This document shows, in pieces, positions 32,655 through 40,752 of a stretch of 64,000 bases of DNA. Under the pieces are notes generated by a model. It saw nothing but the letters and a program-made list of their open reading frames with translations, was not told where the DNA came from and did no database searches. Source of the stretch: Notoacmeibacter sp. MSK16QG-6 (GTDB lineage Bacteria > Pseudomonadota > Alphaproteobacteria > Rhizobiales > Rhizobiaceae); NCBI RefSeq assembly GCF_024158145.1, contig NZ_JAMYXM010000002.1, forward strand, positions 372,001 through 436,000, written 5' to 3'. A program made the position numbers and the translations under genes. Within the stretch, counting starts at the first letter, position 1, and every line of letters starts with the position of its first letter.

Positions 32655-34427
32655 CTACTCCGCTGCGGCCATTGAGGAATTGCGCTGGCGTTCGATCCGC
32701 TGTGCGCGTTTCTGTGCAATGGCGGCGAGTTGCTCCTCCGTCGGGTCCGCGCCGCCTTCATAGGCCTCGAGAAACTCCAGCAATTCTTCGCGATAAGCGT
32801 AATAGTCCGGGTGCTTGAGAAGAGCCTTGCGGCTGCGCGGACGCGGAAGATCGACATCCATGATGTTGCCGATCTTGGCATTCGGCCCATTGCTCATCAT
32901 GACCACGCGGTCGGCAAGCAGGATGGCCTCATCGACGTCATGCGTAACGCAGATTGCGGTCACGTTGGTCTTGGCCCAGACGTCCATCAGAACGTCCTGA
33001 AGCTCCCAACGGGTCAGGCTGTCGAGCATGCCGAACGGCTCATCGAGAAGGAGGAGCTTGGGCGAAAGAGCGAAGGCGCGGGCGATGCCGACCCGCTGCT
33101 TCATGCCGTTGGAAAGCTCAGAGGCGTAGCGCTGCATGGAATCGGCGAGGCCGACCCGCGACAGGTAATATTCGACAACGTCGCGCTTTTCCGCATCCGA
33201 CGCATCGGGATAAACCTGATCGACGCCAAGACGCACATTCTCATAGGCGGTCATCCAAGGCATCAGGGAAGGAGCCTGGAAGACGACGGCTCGCTCCGGC
33301 CCCGCCCCTTCCACATGGGTTCCGTCCAGAATGACTGAACCGCCAGTGATCGGGTTAAGGCCGGCGCACATGGAAAGAACGGTCGATTTCCCGCAGCCGG
33401 AATGGCCGATCAGCGTGATGAATTCGCCGTTCTTCATTTTAAGGTCGACGTCTTCTACGACCGTCAAAGGTCCTTTGGGCGTAGGGTAGACCTTGGTGAG
33501 TTTGGAGAACTCCAGATAGCGATCCTCTGCTCCGCCACTTTCAGCCGCGCGACTATAAGCGTCCGGAAGCTTTTCCGTTTTCGCCTTTGGCGATTTGGGC
33601 GTGAGGCTGGGCAGCGCGATGACCTTCTCGCTGCCGGCCGCGTTGCGACTTTCCCCAAGCTCCATGAGATAGGCGGTGATCTCGCTGCGCAGGCGGATGA
33701 AGGTTTCGTCATGGTTCATGGCCGCACGTTCGCGCGGCCGGGGGAGGCTCACATTGAAACTCTTGCCCAGGGTGGCGTCAGGGCCGGGAGTAAGCGGAAT
33801 GATGCGGTCGGCGAGCAGAATCGCTTCGTCCACATCATTGGTGACGAGCACGATCGTCTTCTTTTCCTTCTCGCAGATCGCCGCAAACTCGTCCTGCAAC
33901 TTGGCCCTGGTCAGCGCATCCAGCGCCGAGAGCGGTTCGTCCATCAGCAGAACTTCGGGCCGCATTGCCAGAGCGCGCGCTACGGCGACGCGCTGGCGCA
34001 TCCCGCCCGACAATTCGGCCGGCTTGCGATCCTTGGCGTGTCCGAGACCCACCATGTCGATATAGGTGTCGGCGATCTGCCTCCGCTCTTTCGCGCCTTT
34101 ATCGCCATGGACGCTGTCCACCGCCAGGCCGACATTCCCCGACACGGTGAGCCATGGCATCAGCGAATAGGACTGAAAGACAACGCCGCGCTCAGGATCG
34201 GGACCCGAAATTTCCTTTCCGCGGAAAAGCACGCCACCCCGATCCGGCTCGATTAGACCGGACAGCAGGTTGATAAGCGTTGTCTTGCCGGTTCCGGAGA
34301 AGCCGACAATGGCGATGAATTCGCCCTCGTCCACCTTGAGGTTTACGTCGGTGAGAACGCGGTTTGCCGCCGCGCCTTCGCCGAAATGTTTGCTGGCATT
34401 GGCCAGTTGAAGGATGGGTTCGACCAT
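32655..34427 (-). CDS. Nitrate ABC transporter ATPase with two nucleotide-binding domains
   Basis: A 590-residue fusion of the two ATPase subunits that cyanobacteria encode as NrtC and NrtD. First domain: [15 protein letters not shown] (Walker A), [15 protein letters not shown] (signature), [15 protein letters not shown] (Walker B). Second domain: [44 protein letters not shown]. The middle (about 240-310) is a linker rich in Lys and Pro, without the NrtA-like solute-binding domain found on cyanobacterial NrtC. With NrtA and NrtB it forms the nitrate uptake system. Each half is whole, so one polypeptide can give both sites of the transporter. Confidence 0.93.
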   Translation of the reverse strand: MVEPILQLANASKHFGEGAAANRVLTDVNLKVDEGEFIAIVGFSGTGKTTLINLLSGLIEPDRGGVLFRGKEISGPDPERGVVFQSYSLMPWLTVSGNVGLAVDSVHGDKGAKERRQIADTYIDMVGLGHAKDRKPAELSGGMRQRVAVARALAMRPEVLLMDEPLSALDALTRAKLQDEFAAICEKEKKTIVLVTNDVDEAILLADRIIPLTPGPDATLGKSFNVSLPRPRERAAMNHDETFIRLRSEITAYLMELGESRNAAGSEKVIALPSLTPKSPKAKTEKLPDAYSRAAESGGAEDRYLEFSKLTKVYPTPKGPLTVVEDVDLKMKNGEFITLIGHSGCGKSTVLSMCAGLNPITGGSVILDGTHVEGAGPERAVVFQAPSLMPWMTAYENVRLGVDQVYPDASDAEKRDVVEYYLSRVGLADSMQRYASELSNGMKQRVGIARAFALSPKLLLLDEPFGMLDSLTRWELQDVLMDVWAKTNVTAICVTHDVDEAILLADRVVMMSNGPNAKIGNIMDVDLPRPRSRKALLKHPDYYAYREELLEFLEAYEGGADPTEEQLAAIAQKRAQRIERQRNSSMAAAE

Positions 34428-34445
34428 GATCGCTTCTCCCGTCCG

Positions 34446-35534
34446 TCAGCGATTGGCCGAGAAGGTGAACGCGCGCTGCAGAGCGAACATTACCCGGTCG
34501 AGCATGAAACCGATGAGACCGATGGTGAAGACGGCCACCATGATGCGCGCCAGCGACTGGCTGGACCCGTTCTGGAATTCATCCCAGACGAATTTTCCAA
34601 GACCCGGATTCTGCGCCAGCATTTCTGCCGCGATCAGCACCATCCAGCCCACGCCCAGCGATAGGCGCAGCCCCGTAAAGATCAGCGGCAGGGCGGACGG
34701 CAGGACGAGCTTCGTAATCGTTTTGCGGGTCGGAAGTTGCAAAACGCGGCCGACATTCATCAGGTCCTTATCGACAGAAGCGACACCCAGCGCGGTGTTG
34801 ATCAGCGTCGGCCACAGCGAACAAAGCGTCACGGTGATGGCGGAAATCAGCAACGCCTTTGGCAGCCATTCCAGTGGGTTGGCATAGGCAGCCGATACGA
34901 TCATCGTCACGATCGGCAGCCAGGCCAGCGGGCTAACCGGCTTGAAGATCTGCACCAGCGGATTGATCGCGCCATTGACGGTGCGCGAAAGACCTGAGGC
35001 GATACCGAGCGGGACGGCGATAAGCGTGGCGATGCCGAAACCGAGTGCGACCGTTACGAGCGACGTGAATATCTGGTCGATATAGGTTGGCTGACCCGTA
35101 AAAGTCCGCCATTTTACGCGATCGGCCTTGCCGGCCTCGATTAGCTTGGCGTTCCGCTCGTCCTGACGTTCGTAGAAGGTCGAAGCTTTCTCGCGCATGC
35201 GATTGTGATCGTCGATCAGGTCTCCAGCCGCGCTCCAGACCTGAGCCGGTCCCGGAATCGCGCCGAGCGAAGTCTGCACTTGCGGCGCCAACGCCGCCCA
35301 GGCGCCGACAAAGAGGACGATACCGAGAAGCGGGATGAGAAGAAGGCGCTTCAGCTCGTCGAGTTGCTCCGAGACATTCTCTCCGACCGCCATCTTCATA
35401 AGTGGGACGGTGAAGCCAAGGCCGAGAGCATCGAGCCAGCCGCCGGCTTTATTGATAACCGGAAGCATCTTTTCGCGCCGCAATTGTGCGCGCGATGTCG
35501 CCGTCGGCGAATAAGTCTGAGTTGCATCGGTCAT
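34446..35534 (-). CDS. nrtB: Nitrate ABC transporter permease
   Basis: A 362-residue inner-membrane protein of the NrtB/SsuC/TauC group. An N-terminal cytoplasmic stretch and a first membrane segment (LLLIPLLGIVLFVGAWAALAP) are followed, after a 90-residue periplasmic loop, by five more segments. The permease signature region is PLAWLPIVTMIVSAAYANPLEWLPKALLISAI, near residue 210-240, with the coupling region that contacts the ATPase after it. Follows nrtA after about 90 bases that contain a large hairpin. Confidence 0.93.
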   Translation of the reverse strand: MTDATQTYSPTATSRAQLRREKMLPVINKAGGWLDALGLGFTVPLMKMAVGENVSEQLDELKRLLLIPLLGIVLFVGAWAALAPQVQTSLGAIPGPAQVWSAAGDLIDDHNRMREKASTFYERQDERNAKLIEAGKADRVKWRTFTGQPTYIDQIFTSLVTVALGFGIATLIAVPLGIASGLSRTVNGAINPLVQIFKPVSPLAWLPIVTMIVSAAYANPLEWLPKALLISAITVTLCSLWPTLINTALGVASVDKDLMNVGRVLQLPTRKTITKLVLPSALPLIFTGLRLSLGVGWMVLIAAEMLAQNPGLGKFVWDEFQNGSSQSLARIMVAVFTIGLIGFMLDRVMFALQRAFTFSANR

Positions 35535-35579
35535 CGAAATATCGAGCCTTTTGCGTTTTGATGTTGTGATCGATGGATT

Positions 35580-35612
35580 GGTCTGCCGCGTCGGGAGGAT
35601 CAGCGGCAGACC
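35580..35612 (-). repeat. Inverted repeat between nrtA and nrtB
   Basis: GGTCTGCCGC (35580-35589) and GCGGCAGACC (35603-35612), ten perfect base pairs around a 13-base loop. There is no T-run behind it on the minus strand, so it more likely protects the 3' end of the nrtA message than ends transcription. This arrangement would give more binding protein than permease. Confidence 0.65.
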
Positions 35613-35626
35613 AGCCCCTATTCGTG

Positions 35627-37036
35627 TCAGTTCGAGGCAGAACCGCCGACGACCTGACCGTTTTCGACCGTCTCACCGTCCTTCAGACCGATCTTCAGGG
35701 AAGCGAGATAGTCGTTCGGCTTTTTGCCGTCGTAGGCGACGCCATCGAGGAAATCCTCAGCTGGAACCGCATCGCGATAACCGTCCGTTTCCGGGATCTC
35801 TGACGTTTCCATGTAGCCGTCATCGACGAGGCTCTCGGCTGCCGCTTTATAGATGTCCGGGCGATAGACCTGCTTGGCGGTCTCATCGTACCAGCTGTCG
35901 GGATGGCTTTGGGGGATCTGGCCCCACCGGCGCATCTGCGTCAGATACCAGACGGCGTCAGAGTAGAATGGATACGTTGCGTCATAGCGATAGAAGACGT
36001 TGAAGTCCGGCACGTCACGCTTGTCGCCCTTCTCATATTCGAAGGTACCAGTCATCGAGTTGGCAATGACCTCTGCATCCGCGCCGACATATTCGGGCCG
36101 TGACAGAATTTCGACGGCTTCCATACGATTGGCGTTGTCATCCTCATCCAGCCATTTCGCCGCGCGGATCAGCGCCTTGACGATGGCCTTCGTGGTTTCC
36201 GGATTTTCTTCTGCAAAGGCCTCGGTGATGCCGAAGACTTTCTCAGGATTGTTCTTCCAGATTTCGTAGTCGGTGATGACCGGAACGCCGATACCCTTGA
36301 ACACGGCCGCCTGGTTCCATGGCTCGCCGACGCAGTAGCCGTAGATCGTGCCGGCCTCGAGCGTCGCCGGCATCTGCGGCGGCGGCGTCACCGAAAGCAG
36401 CGCATCCGCCTTGATCTGGCCGGTCGCATCGCCCGGTGCGTAGAAGCCCGGGTGGATACCGCCAGCCGCGAGCCAATAGCGCAGTTCGTAGTTATGCGTG
36501 GAGACCGGGAACACCATGCCCATGTTGAAAGGCTTGCCCTCGGAACGGTATTTTTCGACCACAGGCTTAAGCGCCTCGGCACTGATCGGATGCTGAAGCT
36601 TGCCATCCTCATCGGTCGGGATATTTGGCTTCATTTCCTCCCAGACCGCGTTGGAAACGGTGATGCCGTTACCGTTAAGGTCCATGGAGAATGGCGTGAT
36701 AATGTCGGCCTGCGTGCCGTAGCCGAGCGTAGCGGCGAGTGGCTGGCCGGCCAGCATATGAGCGCCGTCCAGGCGACCGTCGATCACACCGTCGAGCAGA
36801 ACCTTCCAGTTCGCTTGAGGCTCAAGCGTGACGAAAAGGCCCTCATCCTCGAAATAACCCTTCTCATAGGCGATCGCGAGCGGCGCCATGTCGGTCAGCT
36901 TGATGAAGCCGAAGGTCAGCTCGTCTTTCTCGACATCAAGCATTTCTGCGGAAGCGGGCGTGAGACCGAACGTCAGAGTCGCGGCGGCAGCGCTGGCGAC
37001 TATGAGACGACGAAAGAGTGGGTAGGCCTTAGCCAT
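35627..37036 (-). CDS. nrtA: Nitrate ABC transporter substrate-binding protein
   Basis: Periplasmic nitrate receptor of 469 residues. The signal peptide is [24 protein letters not shown] with a cut after ASA. The mature part shows [57 protein letters not shown] and [28 protein letters not shown], all characteristic of the NrtA/CmpA family. Start ATG 37036 has AGGA ten bases upstream; the frame extends to 37156 into the leader RNA, which is not coding. First gene of the structural operon, behind the ANTAR leader. Confidence 0.94.
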   Translation of the reverse strand: MAKAYPLFRRLIVASAAAATLTFGLTPASAEMLDVEKDELTFGFIKLTDMAPLAIAYEKGYFEDEGLFVTLEPQANWKVLLDGVIDGRLDGAHMLAGQPLAATLGYGTQADIITPFSMDLNGNGITVSNAVWEEMKPNIPTDEDGKLQHPISAEALKPVVEKYRSEGKPFNMGMVFPVSTHNYELRYWLAAGGIHPGFYAPGDATGQIKADALLSVTPPPQMPATLEAGTIYGYCVGEPWNQAAVFKGIGVPVITDYEIWKNNPEKVFGITEAFAEENPETTKAIVKALIRAAKWLDEDDNANRMEAVEILSRPEYVGADAEVIANSMTGTFEYEKGDKRDVPDFNVFYRYDATYPFYSDAVWYLTQMRRWGQIPQSHPDSWYDETAKQVYRPDIYKAAAESLVDDGYMETSEIPETDGYRDAVPAEDFLDGVAYDGKKPNDYLASLKIGLKDGETVENGQVVGGSASN

Positions 37037-37098
37037 AGACACAAATCCTCTGTTCGCCCGTGGCGAGCAGCCCCGGGGCGTGATCCGTTTCAGTTTGG

Positions 37099-37141
37099 AA
37101 AATGAACTGTCGACATGCGCTGCTGGCAGCGATGTATCGAC
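37099..37141 (-). terminator. Terminator-like hairpin in the nrtA leader
   Basis: Minus strand from GTCGA at 37141: stem arms pair in three blocks (GTCG/CGAC, ACAT/ATGT with a bulge, CGCTG/CAGCG) around the loop CCAG, followed by AGTTCATTTT. About 13 base pairs and a modestly T-rich tail, 60 bases before the nrtA start and immediately after the ANTAR-type hairpins. This is the expected place for the terminator that NasT must overcome. Confidence 0.6.
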
Positions 37142-37148
37142 TTGATCT

Positions 37149-37183
37149 GGCGACAATGCCTCGGAACCCGCCTTTGGACTCCG
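37149..37183 (-). promoter_or_regulatory. Probable ANTAR (NasT) RNA target: two hexaloop hairpins
   Basis: Hairpin 1 (37183-37162) has the arms CGGAGTCC and GGGTTCCG, eight pairs including two G-U, around the hexaloop AAAGGC. Hairpin 2 (37160-37149) is GGC-ATTGTC-GCC. Both loops are six bases with A at position 1 and G at position 4, the pattern known for ANTAR binding. They lie between the predicted nrt promoter and the terminator hairpin. The stem of hairpin 2 is short, so it is the weaker half of the call. Confidence 0.7.
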
Positions 37184-37208
37184 TCGTCGAACCTAATTCG
37201 ACACAGCA

Positions 37209-37237
37209 ATAATGGACGGTCCGAGCCTAGCTGGCAA
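37209..37237 (-). promoter_or_regulatory. Candidate sigma-70 promoter of the nrt-nir-nas operon
   Basis: Minus strand TTGCCA (37237-37232), 17-base spacer, CATTAT (37214-37209). Transcription would begin near 37202, just ahead of the ANTAR hairpins. No -24/-12 sigma-54 element was found by eye in the region. Confidence 0.4.
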
Positions 37238-37325
37238 GGAAATTTTTCAGACCGGTATAAGCTAAAAAATCAATAAAAATCAGCTAGTTGAACTGTTATA
37301 GCGACCGCTATTTTGCTGTGCAACA

Positions 37326-37342
37326 TGCACAAATTTTATGCA
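37326..37342 (-). promoter_or_regulatory. Candidate NtrC binding site
   Basis: TGCACAAATTTTATGCA, an imperfect 17-base palindrome that agrees with the enteric NtrC consensus TGCACC-N5-GGTGCA at all but three defined positions. It is about 90 bases upstream of the candidate promoter, just after the nasS stop. Confidence 0.45.
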
Positions 37343-37367
37343 AAAAAGTAAACGGGTCGAAATTTGC

Positions 37368-38594
37368 TCATCTGAGCGAGCGGCTTTGGCTCGCGATATA
37401 GTCGTCGAGTCTTGCCGGGTCGAAAATACGTCCGTCCATGAAGCCGTCGGGACCGATAATAAGGGGACGGCCATCGGCTGCGGGCAGTTCTCGCGCTTCG
37501 GTAAGGGCGCCTTCGACCTTTGCATCGCTGGCAGGCAGAAGCGCGTCCGTTTCTGCCAGGGCGGCGCGATACAAATCGGGTCGGTAAGTCGCGTTCGCGG
37601 TCCTGGCATTGGCTGTCGTGTGTTCCAGCAGTCCCCACCGAACCATCTGACTGTAAAGCCAAAGCGCGTGACTGCGCCAAGGGAACGTGGCTGCTCGCCT
37701 GTCCGTGATGAAGAAGTCAGGATTACCGCTCTCATTGCCAGATCCGAACCGGCCCGCGAGGCTTTCCATGAGGATAGCTGCGGGCACATCGATATGGTTC
37801 GGTTCCGACAGCAGGCGCGCGAGTTCTTCGTGATTCTCCGGCAAATCGCACCAGACCGCCGCACGGTAAAGCGCACGAATGAGAGCGTGGACAAGACCAG
37901 GATCGTCATCGACGAGCGCTTCGCGGACGGCAAGGACCTTTTCAGGACTTGATCGCCAAATCGCATTCTTGGTCGCGATCACATGGCCAACGCCGCGGGC
38001 GACTGCGACATTGCTCCAAGGCTCGCCAACGCAAAAACCGTCGATGCGGCCGCTTGTCAGCGCATCCGGCATGTAGGACGGCGGCACGATCACGATGTCG
38101 ACATCGTGATCCGGGTCGATCCCGCTAGCGGCCATGAAATAGCGGAGTTCCAGATTGTGGCCTGAATGACTGTGAACGACTGCGAAGCGTGTGCTTCGGC
38201 CGCTCGAGAGTCGTCGTTTCAAAGCTTCGGCCAGCCGGCGCCCGGAAAGCGAGGCATCGTTGATCGAAAAGCCCGCCGCATCATCGTCTTGCGCCATCAT
38301 ATCGGAGAGTTCGCCGCTGACGCATATGGCGTTCCCGCCCAGGCCCATCGCAAAGGGCGCCGCTAGGCGGCCGGGCAGCGGGCCGAGACCGAGATTAGCG
38401 GCAATGGGCATGGGCGCCAGCATATGAGCGGCGTCGAAATGCCCGATAGCGATCCGATCCCGAATATTGGCCCATGACGCGTCGCGCATGAGATGAAGGT
38501 CGATACCCTCCTTCTCGGCAAAACCGAGCCGGGCCGCCGCAATGAGAATGGCGGCATCCATAAGAGGCAGAAATCCGGCGCTGACGCGTGTCAT
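37368..38594 (-). CDS. nasS: Cytoplasmic nitrate/nitrite sensor NasS
   Basis: An NrtA-like binding protein of 408 residues without any signal peptide: it starts MTRVSAGFLPLMDAAILIAAARLGF, already inside the fold. Motifs shared with NrtA are SWANIRDRIAIGHFDAAHMLAPMPIA and GFCVGEPWSNVAVARGVGHVIATKNAIW. That combination, next to nasT, is what defines NasS: it holds NasT inactive until nitrate or nitrite binds. Its ATG overlaps the nasT stop (ATGA). It ends about 330 bases before nrtA; that gap contains a candidate NtrC site, promoter, ANTAR hairpins and a terminator. Confidence 0.93.
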   Translation of the reverse strand: MTRVSAGFLPLMDAAILIAAARLGFAEKEGIDLHLMRDASWANIRDRIAIGHFDAAHMLAPMPIAANLGLGPLPGRLAAPFAMGLGGNAICVSGELSDMMAQDDDAAGFSINDASLSGRRLAEALKRRLSSGRSTRFAVVHSHSGHNLELRYFMAASGIDPDHDVDIVIVPPSYMPDALTSGRIDGFCVGEPWSNVAVARGVGHVIATKNAIWRSSPEKVLAVREALVDDDPGLVHALIRALYRAAVWCDLPENHEELARLLSEPNHIDVPAAILMESLAGRFGSGNESGNPDFFITDRRAATFPWRSHALWLYSQMVRWGLLEHTTANARTANATYRPDLYRAALAETDALLPASDAKVEGALTEARELPAADGRPLIIGPDGFMDGRIFDPARLDDYIASQSRSLR

Positions 38595-39190
38595 GTCTTA
38601 TCGTCCAAAAGAGCAGCAGCAGTGATGAGGCTTTCAGCAATTTCAGCGAGCCGACGGTTCTGGTTCATGGCTGCGCTCCGCATGATGCGGTAGGCTTGGC
38701 CCTCATCGATATTGCGCTGGTTCATGAGAATGGTCTTGGCGCGTTCGATGAGCTTTCGCTCGGTCAGCGCGTCGCGCGCGATCTGCAGTTCGCGCTCCAT
38801 CTTTGCAAACGCGTTAAAGCGGCCGACCGCCATTTCAAGGATGGTCTTGATACGCTGCGGCTTCAGACCATCCACCACATAGGCGGACACGCCAGCTTCT
38901 ATGGCCGCTGCTGTCGCAGCCGCATCCGAATGATCGACAAACATGGCTATTGGTTTTTTGACGGCGCGTGACAGCTGAAAGGCATTTTCCAGCATATCCC
39001 TGTTCGGATTGCCAAGATCGATAACGATCACGTCGGGCTGCAAGGCCTCGATGGTGGCTGCAATCCCGTGCATATCGCTAGCAAGGTGAACGCGCATTTC
39101 GCCGGAATGTCGCAGCCCCTCCTCGATGATGGAGGCGCGTATCGGATTATCGTCGATAACGAGGACCGACGTCGTTTCTTCACTTGCCAT
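38591..39190 (-). CDS. nasT: ANTAR-domain antiterminator NasT
   Basis: A 199-residue RNA-binding response regulator. The N-terminal receiver domain has VLVIDDNPIRASIIEEGL and a candidate acceptor D58 in VIVIDLGNP, although NasT is controlled by NasS rather than by phosphorylation. The C-terminal ANTAR domain is ERKLIERAKTILMNQRNIDEGQAYRIMRSAAMNQNRRLAEIAESLI. When freed from NasS it binds hexaloop hairpins in the leader RNA and allows read-through into nrtA. First gene of the cluster, translated together with nasS. Confidence 0.94.
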   Translation of the reverse strand: MASEETTSVLVIDDNPIRASIIEEGLRHSGEMRVHLASDMHGIAATIEALQPDVIVIDLGNPNRDMLENAFQLSRAVKKPIAMFVDHSDAAATAAAIEAGVSAYVVDGLKPQRIKTILEMAVGRFNAFAKMERELQIARDALTERKLIERAKTILMNQRNIDEGQAYRIMRSAAMNQNRRLAEIAESLITAAALLDDKT

Positions 39191-39460
39191 CGCTCGGTAC
39201 GATTACCCGCCAAAAATTCGGTTTACCCGAAGTAAGCACAACTCATACGGTATGGTAGACCCGAAATGCTGCAAAGCAATATCGACCTTTCGGTCGCAAC
39301 CTCTGGGTGAAAGCGCGCAATCAAATTATTGATGATTGCCGACCATTTACCGAAAAAATTTACACCAATGCTCTGTCGTCGTATTCCACATTGTAAGGAT
39401 GAATTTATGCGGGATTGAACGGCAAACCTCGAGAGCCGAAAGTCCATATTCTGGGGCACT

Positions 39461-40228
39461 ATGGATACTTTAAGACAGCGTTTTGCAACAAATTTGAAAG
39501 CGCTGGCTGACCAGCGGAAAAGTCACTCTGAGGTCGCGCGCGCGATAGGTGTCAATCGCCACCAATTCAGCGCCTACACGACCGGAAAGAATCTGCCGAA
39601 CGACAGCATCGTAAGGAAAATATGCGAATATTTTCAGATAGATGTGCACGATCTCTTCAAAGCCGACGACGACAGAGTAAATTATGACGAACTGTATCTC
39701 CGGAACATAAAGTTTCTAACGGAATATCTGCTGCATCAGAAAAGCAGCGCGAGCGACTTCCCGGAGGGCCGCTATGTGATCTATTTCCGTGATCCGCGGC
39801 AGAGTGACACGATTCAAACTTCGATTTTGTCAGTCAGCAAGCAAAATAATGTGAGAGAATTTCGAAGATTTACAAAGCTTCCCAATAGCGAACGAAGCAA
39901 TCTGGAAGAATTGCATATTCATACCGGCATCGTCATATCATCGCTCAACCGGCAACTGTTCCTGGGATCGCAAATTGCCGGCAACCCGATCATGTCGATA
40001 ATGATCTGCAAGCCGGTTTTGTCGGCAAATGTCCTATTTTCCGGCAAGGCTCTCGTTGCCGTCCCGGACAGGTACCAGCCCATCGATCTGGTCATACCCA
40101 GCCGGCCGAATATGGAATCGAAAACGTCATCGTCGGAAATGGTCGAAATTTTCGACGCAAAAGCGCCCGAACTCGACAAAGTTGCGATCGAGTACCTTTT
40201 CGATGAGAAGAACTTTGCCGAATGGTAG
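39461..40228 (+). CDS. HTH (XRE-like) transcriptional regulator
   Basis: A 255-residue protein. Residues 1-65 are a helix-turn-helix of the XRE class (FATNLKALADQRKSHSEVARAIGVNRHQFSAYTTGKNLPNDSIVRKICEYFQI is its extent, positions 8-60). The remaining 190 residues, including HIHTGIVISSLNRQLFLGSQIAG and an ending DEKNFAEW, match no family I recognise and have no membrane segment; they may be a sensing domain. Codons are AT-richer than in flanking genes. The 270 bases upstream are shared with the nasT promoter region. It converges with the 64-residue gene, ten bases apart, and stands about 400 bases from the peptide-SagB pair, which it may control. Confidence 0.8.
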   Translation: MDTLRQRFATNLKALADQRKSHSEVARAIGVNRHQFSAYTTGKNLPNDSIVRKICEYFQIDVHDLFKADDDRVNYDELYLRNIKFLTEYLLHQKSSASDFPEGRYVIYFRDPRQSDTIQTSILSVSKQNNVREFRRFTKLPNSERSNLEELHIHTGIVISSLNRQLFLGSQIAGNPIMSIMICKPVLSANVLFSGKALVAVPDRYQPIDLVIPSRPNMESKTSSSEMVEIFDAKAPELDKVAIEYLFDEKNFAEW

Positions 40229-40238
40229 TTCGAGCGAT

Positions 40239-40433
40239 CTATTCGTAGCTAACCCGGATATCTTTCAAAGCGTCGAGAGCAGCGTTCAGCGTCTGCGCCT
40301 GAGAGTGATTTTTTTCTGACTTCATAATGCCGATGATGAGTTCGATGTCCCATTCGACGCCTCGAACGAACTGGGACATGGACGACGATGTCGCCTTCGT
40401 AATCGGATTTGCGTGATTTCCACTACTCGCCAT
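40239..40433 (-). CDS. Small hypothetical protein, 64 residues
   Basis: Starts MASSGNHANPITKATSSS and ends AALDALKDIRVSYE; the second half looks like two amphipathic helices (about 22-38 and 43-58). AAGGTG stands six bases before the ATG, which supports translation. No family recognised. It is divergent from the peptide-SagB unit and convergent with the HTH gene. It could be an unrelated orphan or a further part of that islet. Confidence 0.55.
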   Translation of the reverse strand: MASSGNHANPITKATSSSMSQFVRGVEWDIELIIGIMKSEKNHSQAQTLNAALDALKDIRVSYE

Positions 40434-40568
40434 CGGTTCACCTTACACTGTACTGGCCGCCATTCAGCACGTCACGACGGCGTCAGAGAAGATAAAAAAA
40501 ATACCTACATCCGTACGGCTGTTATCAAAATCTGCATAAAACCAGAAAATAGTTAACAAACTTCGATC

Positions 40569-40596
40569 ATTGACGACTCACCTGACAGTCTAAAAG
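40569..40596 (+). promoter_or_regulatory. Candidate promoter of the peptide-SagB unit
   Basis: ATTGAC (40569-40574), 16-base spacer, TAAAAG (40591-40596), in an AT-rich stretch. Transcription would begin near 40603, about 29 bases before the peptide ATG. Confidence 0.35.
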
Positions 40597-40631
40597 TTGT
40601 ATTGCGCAATAACGAAACTCTGGAGAGAACA

Positions 40632-40712
40632 ATGACCAAAGTACATCCTGTCGTCACGCCAATCAAAAACGACCGTTTTGTACGTCGTGGCATGTATTTT
40701 CAAAAGAAATGA
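40632..40712 (+). CDS. 26-residue cationic peptide, possible RiPP precursor
   Basis: A 27-codon frame: first residues MTKVHPVVTPIKN, then DRFVRRGMYFQKK. GGAGAG stands six bases before the ATG, a good ribosome binding site. The peptide is strongly basic (Lys3, 12, 25, 26; Arg15, 18, 19), has aromatic residues F16, Y22, F23, and contains no Cys or Ser and only two Thr, so the usual thiazole or oxazole substrates are almost absent. It is followed 40 bases later by a SagB-family dehydrogenase, with a strong hairpin between them. A precursor for a ribosomally made, enzyme-modified peptide is the leading idea; a regulatory leader peptide is the alternative. No homologue is known to me. Confidence 0.6.
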   Translation: MTKVHPVVTPIKNDRFVRRGMYFQKK

Positions 40713-40714
40713 GT

Positions 40715-40748
40715 AAAGGAGGGTCCCGGCGTCAGCCGGGCCCCTTTT
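40715..40748 (+). terminator. Hairpin between the peptide and SagB genes
   Basis: The arms AAAGGAGGGTCCCGGC (40715-40730) and GCCGGGCCCCTTTT (40735-40748) pair around the loop GTCA with two one-base bulges, about 14 base pairs, ending in TTTTGATT. It looks like a partial intrinsic terminator. The only strong Shine-Dalgarno, AGGAGGG, is inside the 5' arm. The SagB ATG lies five bases past the hairpin. Confidence 0.7.
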
Positions 40749-40752
40749 GATT

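Noticed and set aside
37037-37156. N-terminal extension of nrtA
   Set aside because: Those 40 codons overlap the leader RNA hairpin region, and the signal peptide begins at ATG 37036.
37200-37320. Sigma-54 promoter (GG-N10-GC) for the nrt operon
   Set aside because: Several GG and GC pairs were checked on the minus strand but none has the right ten-base spacing with matching context.
40632-40712. Reading the 26-residue peptide as a classical amino-acid attenuator leader
   Set aside because: There is no run of codons for one amino acid or family, and the downstream gene is not biosynthetic; kept only as a weaker alternative to a peptide product.
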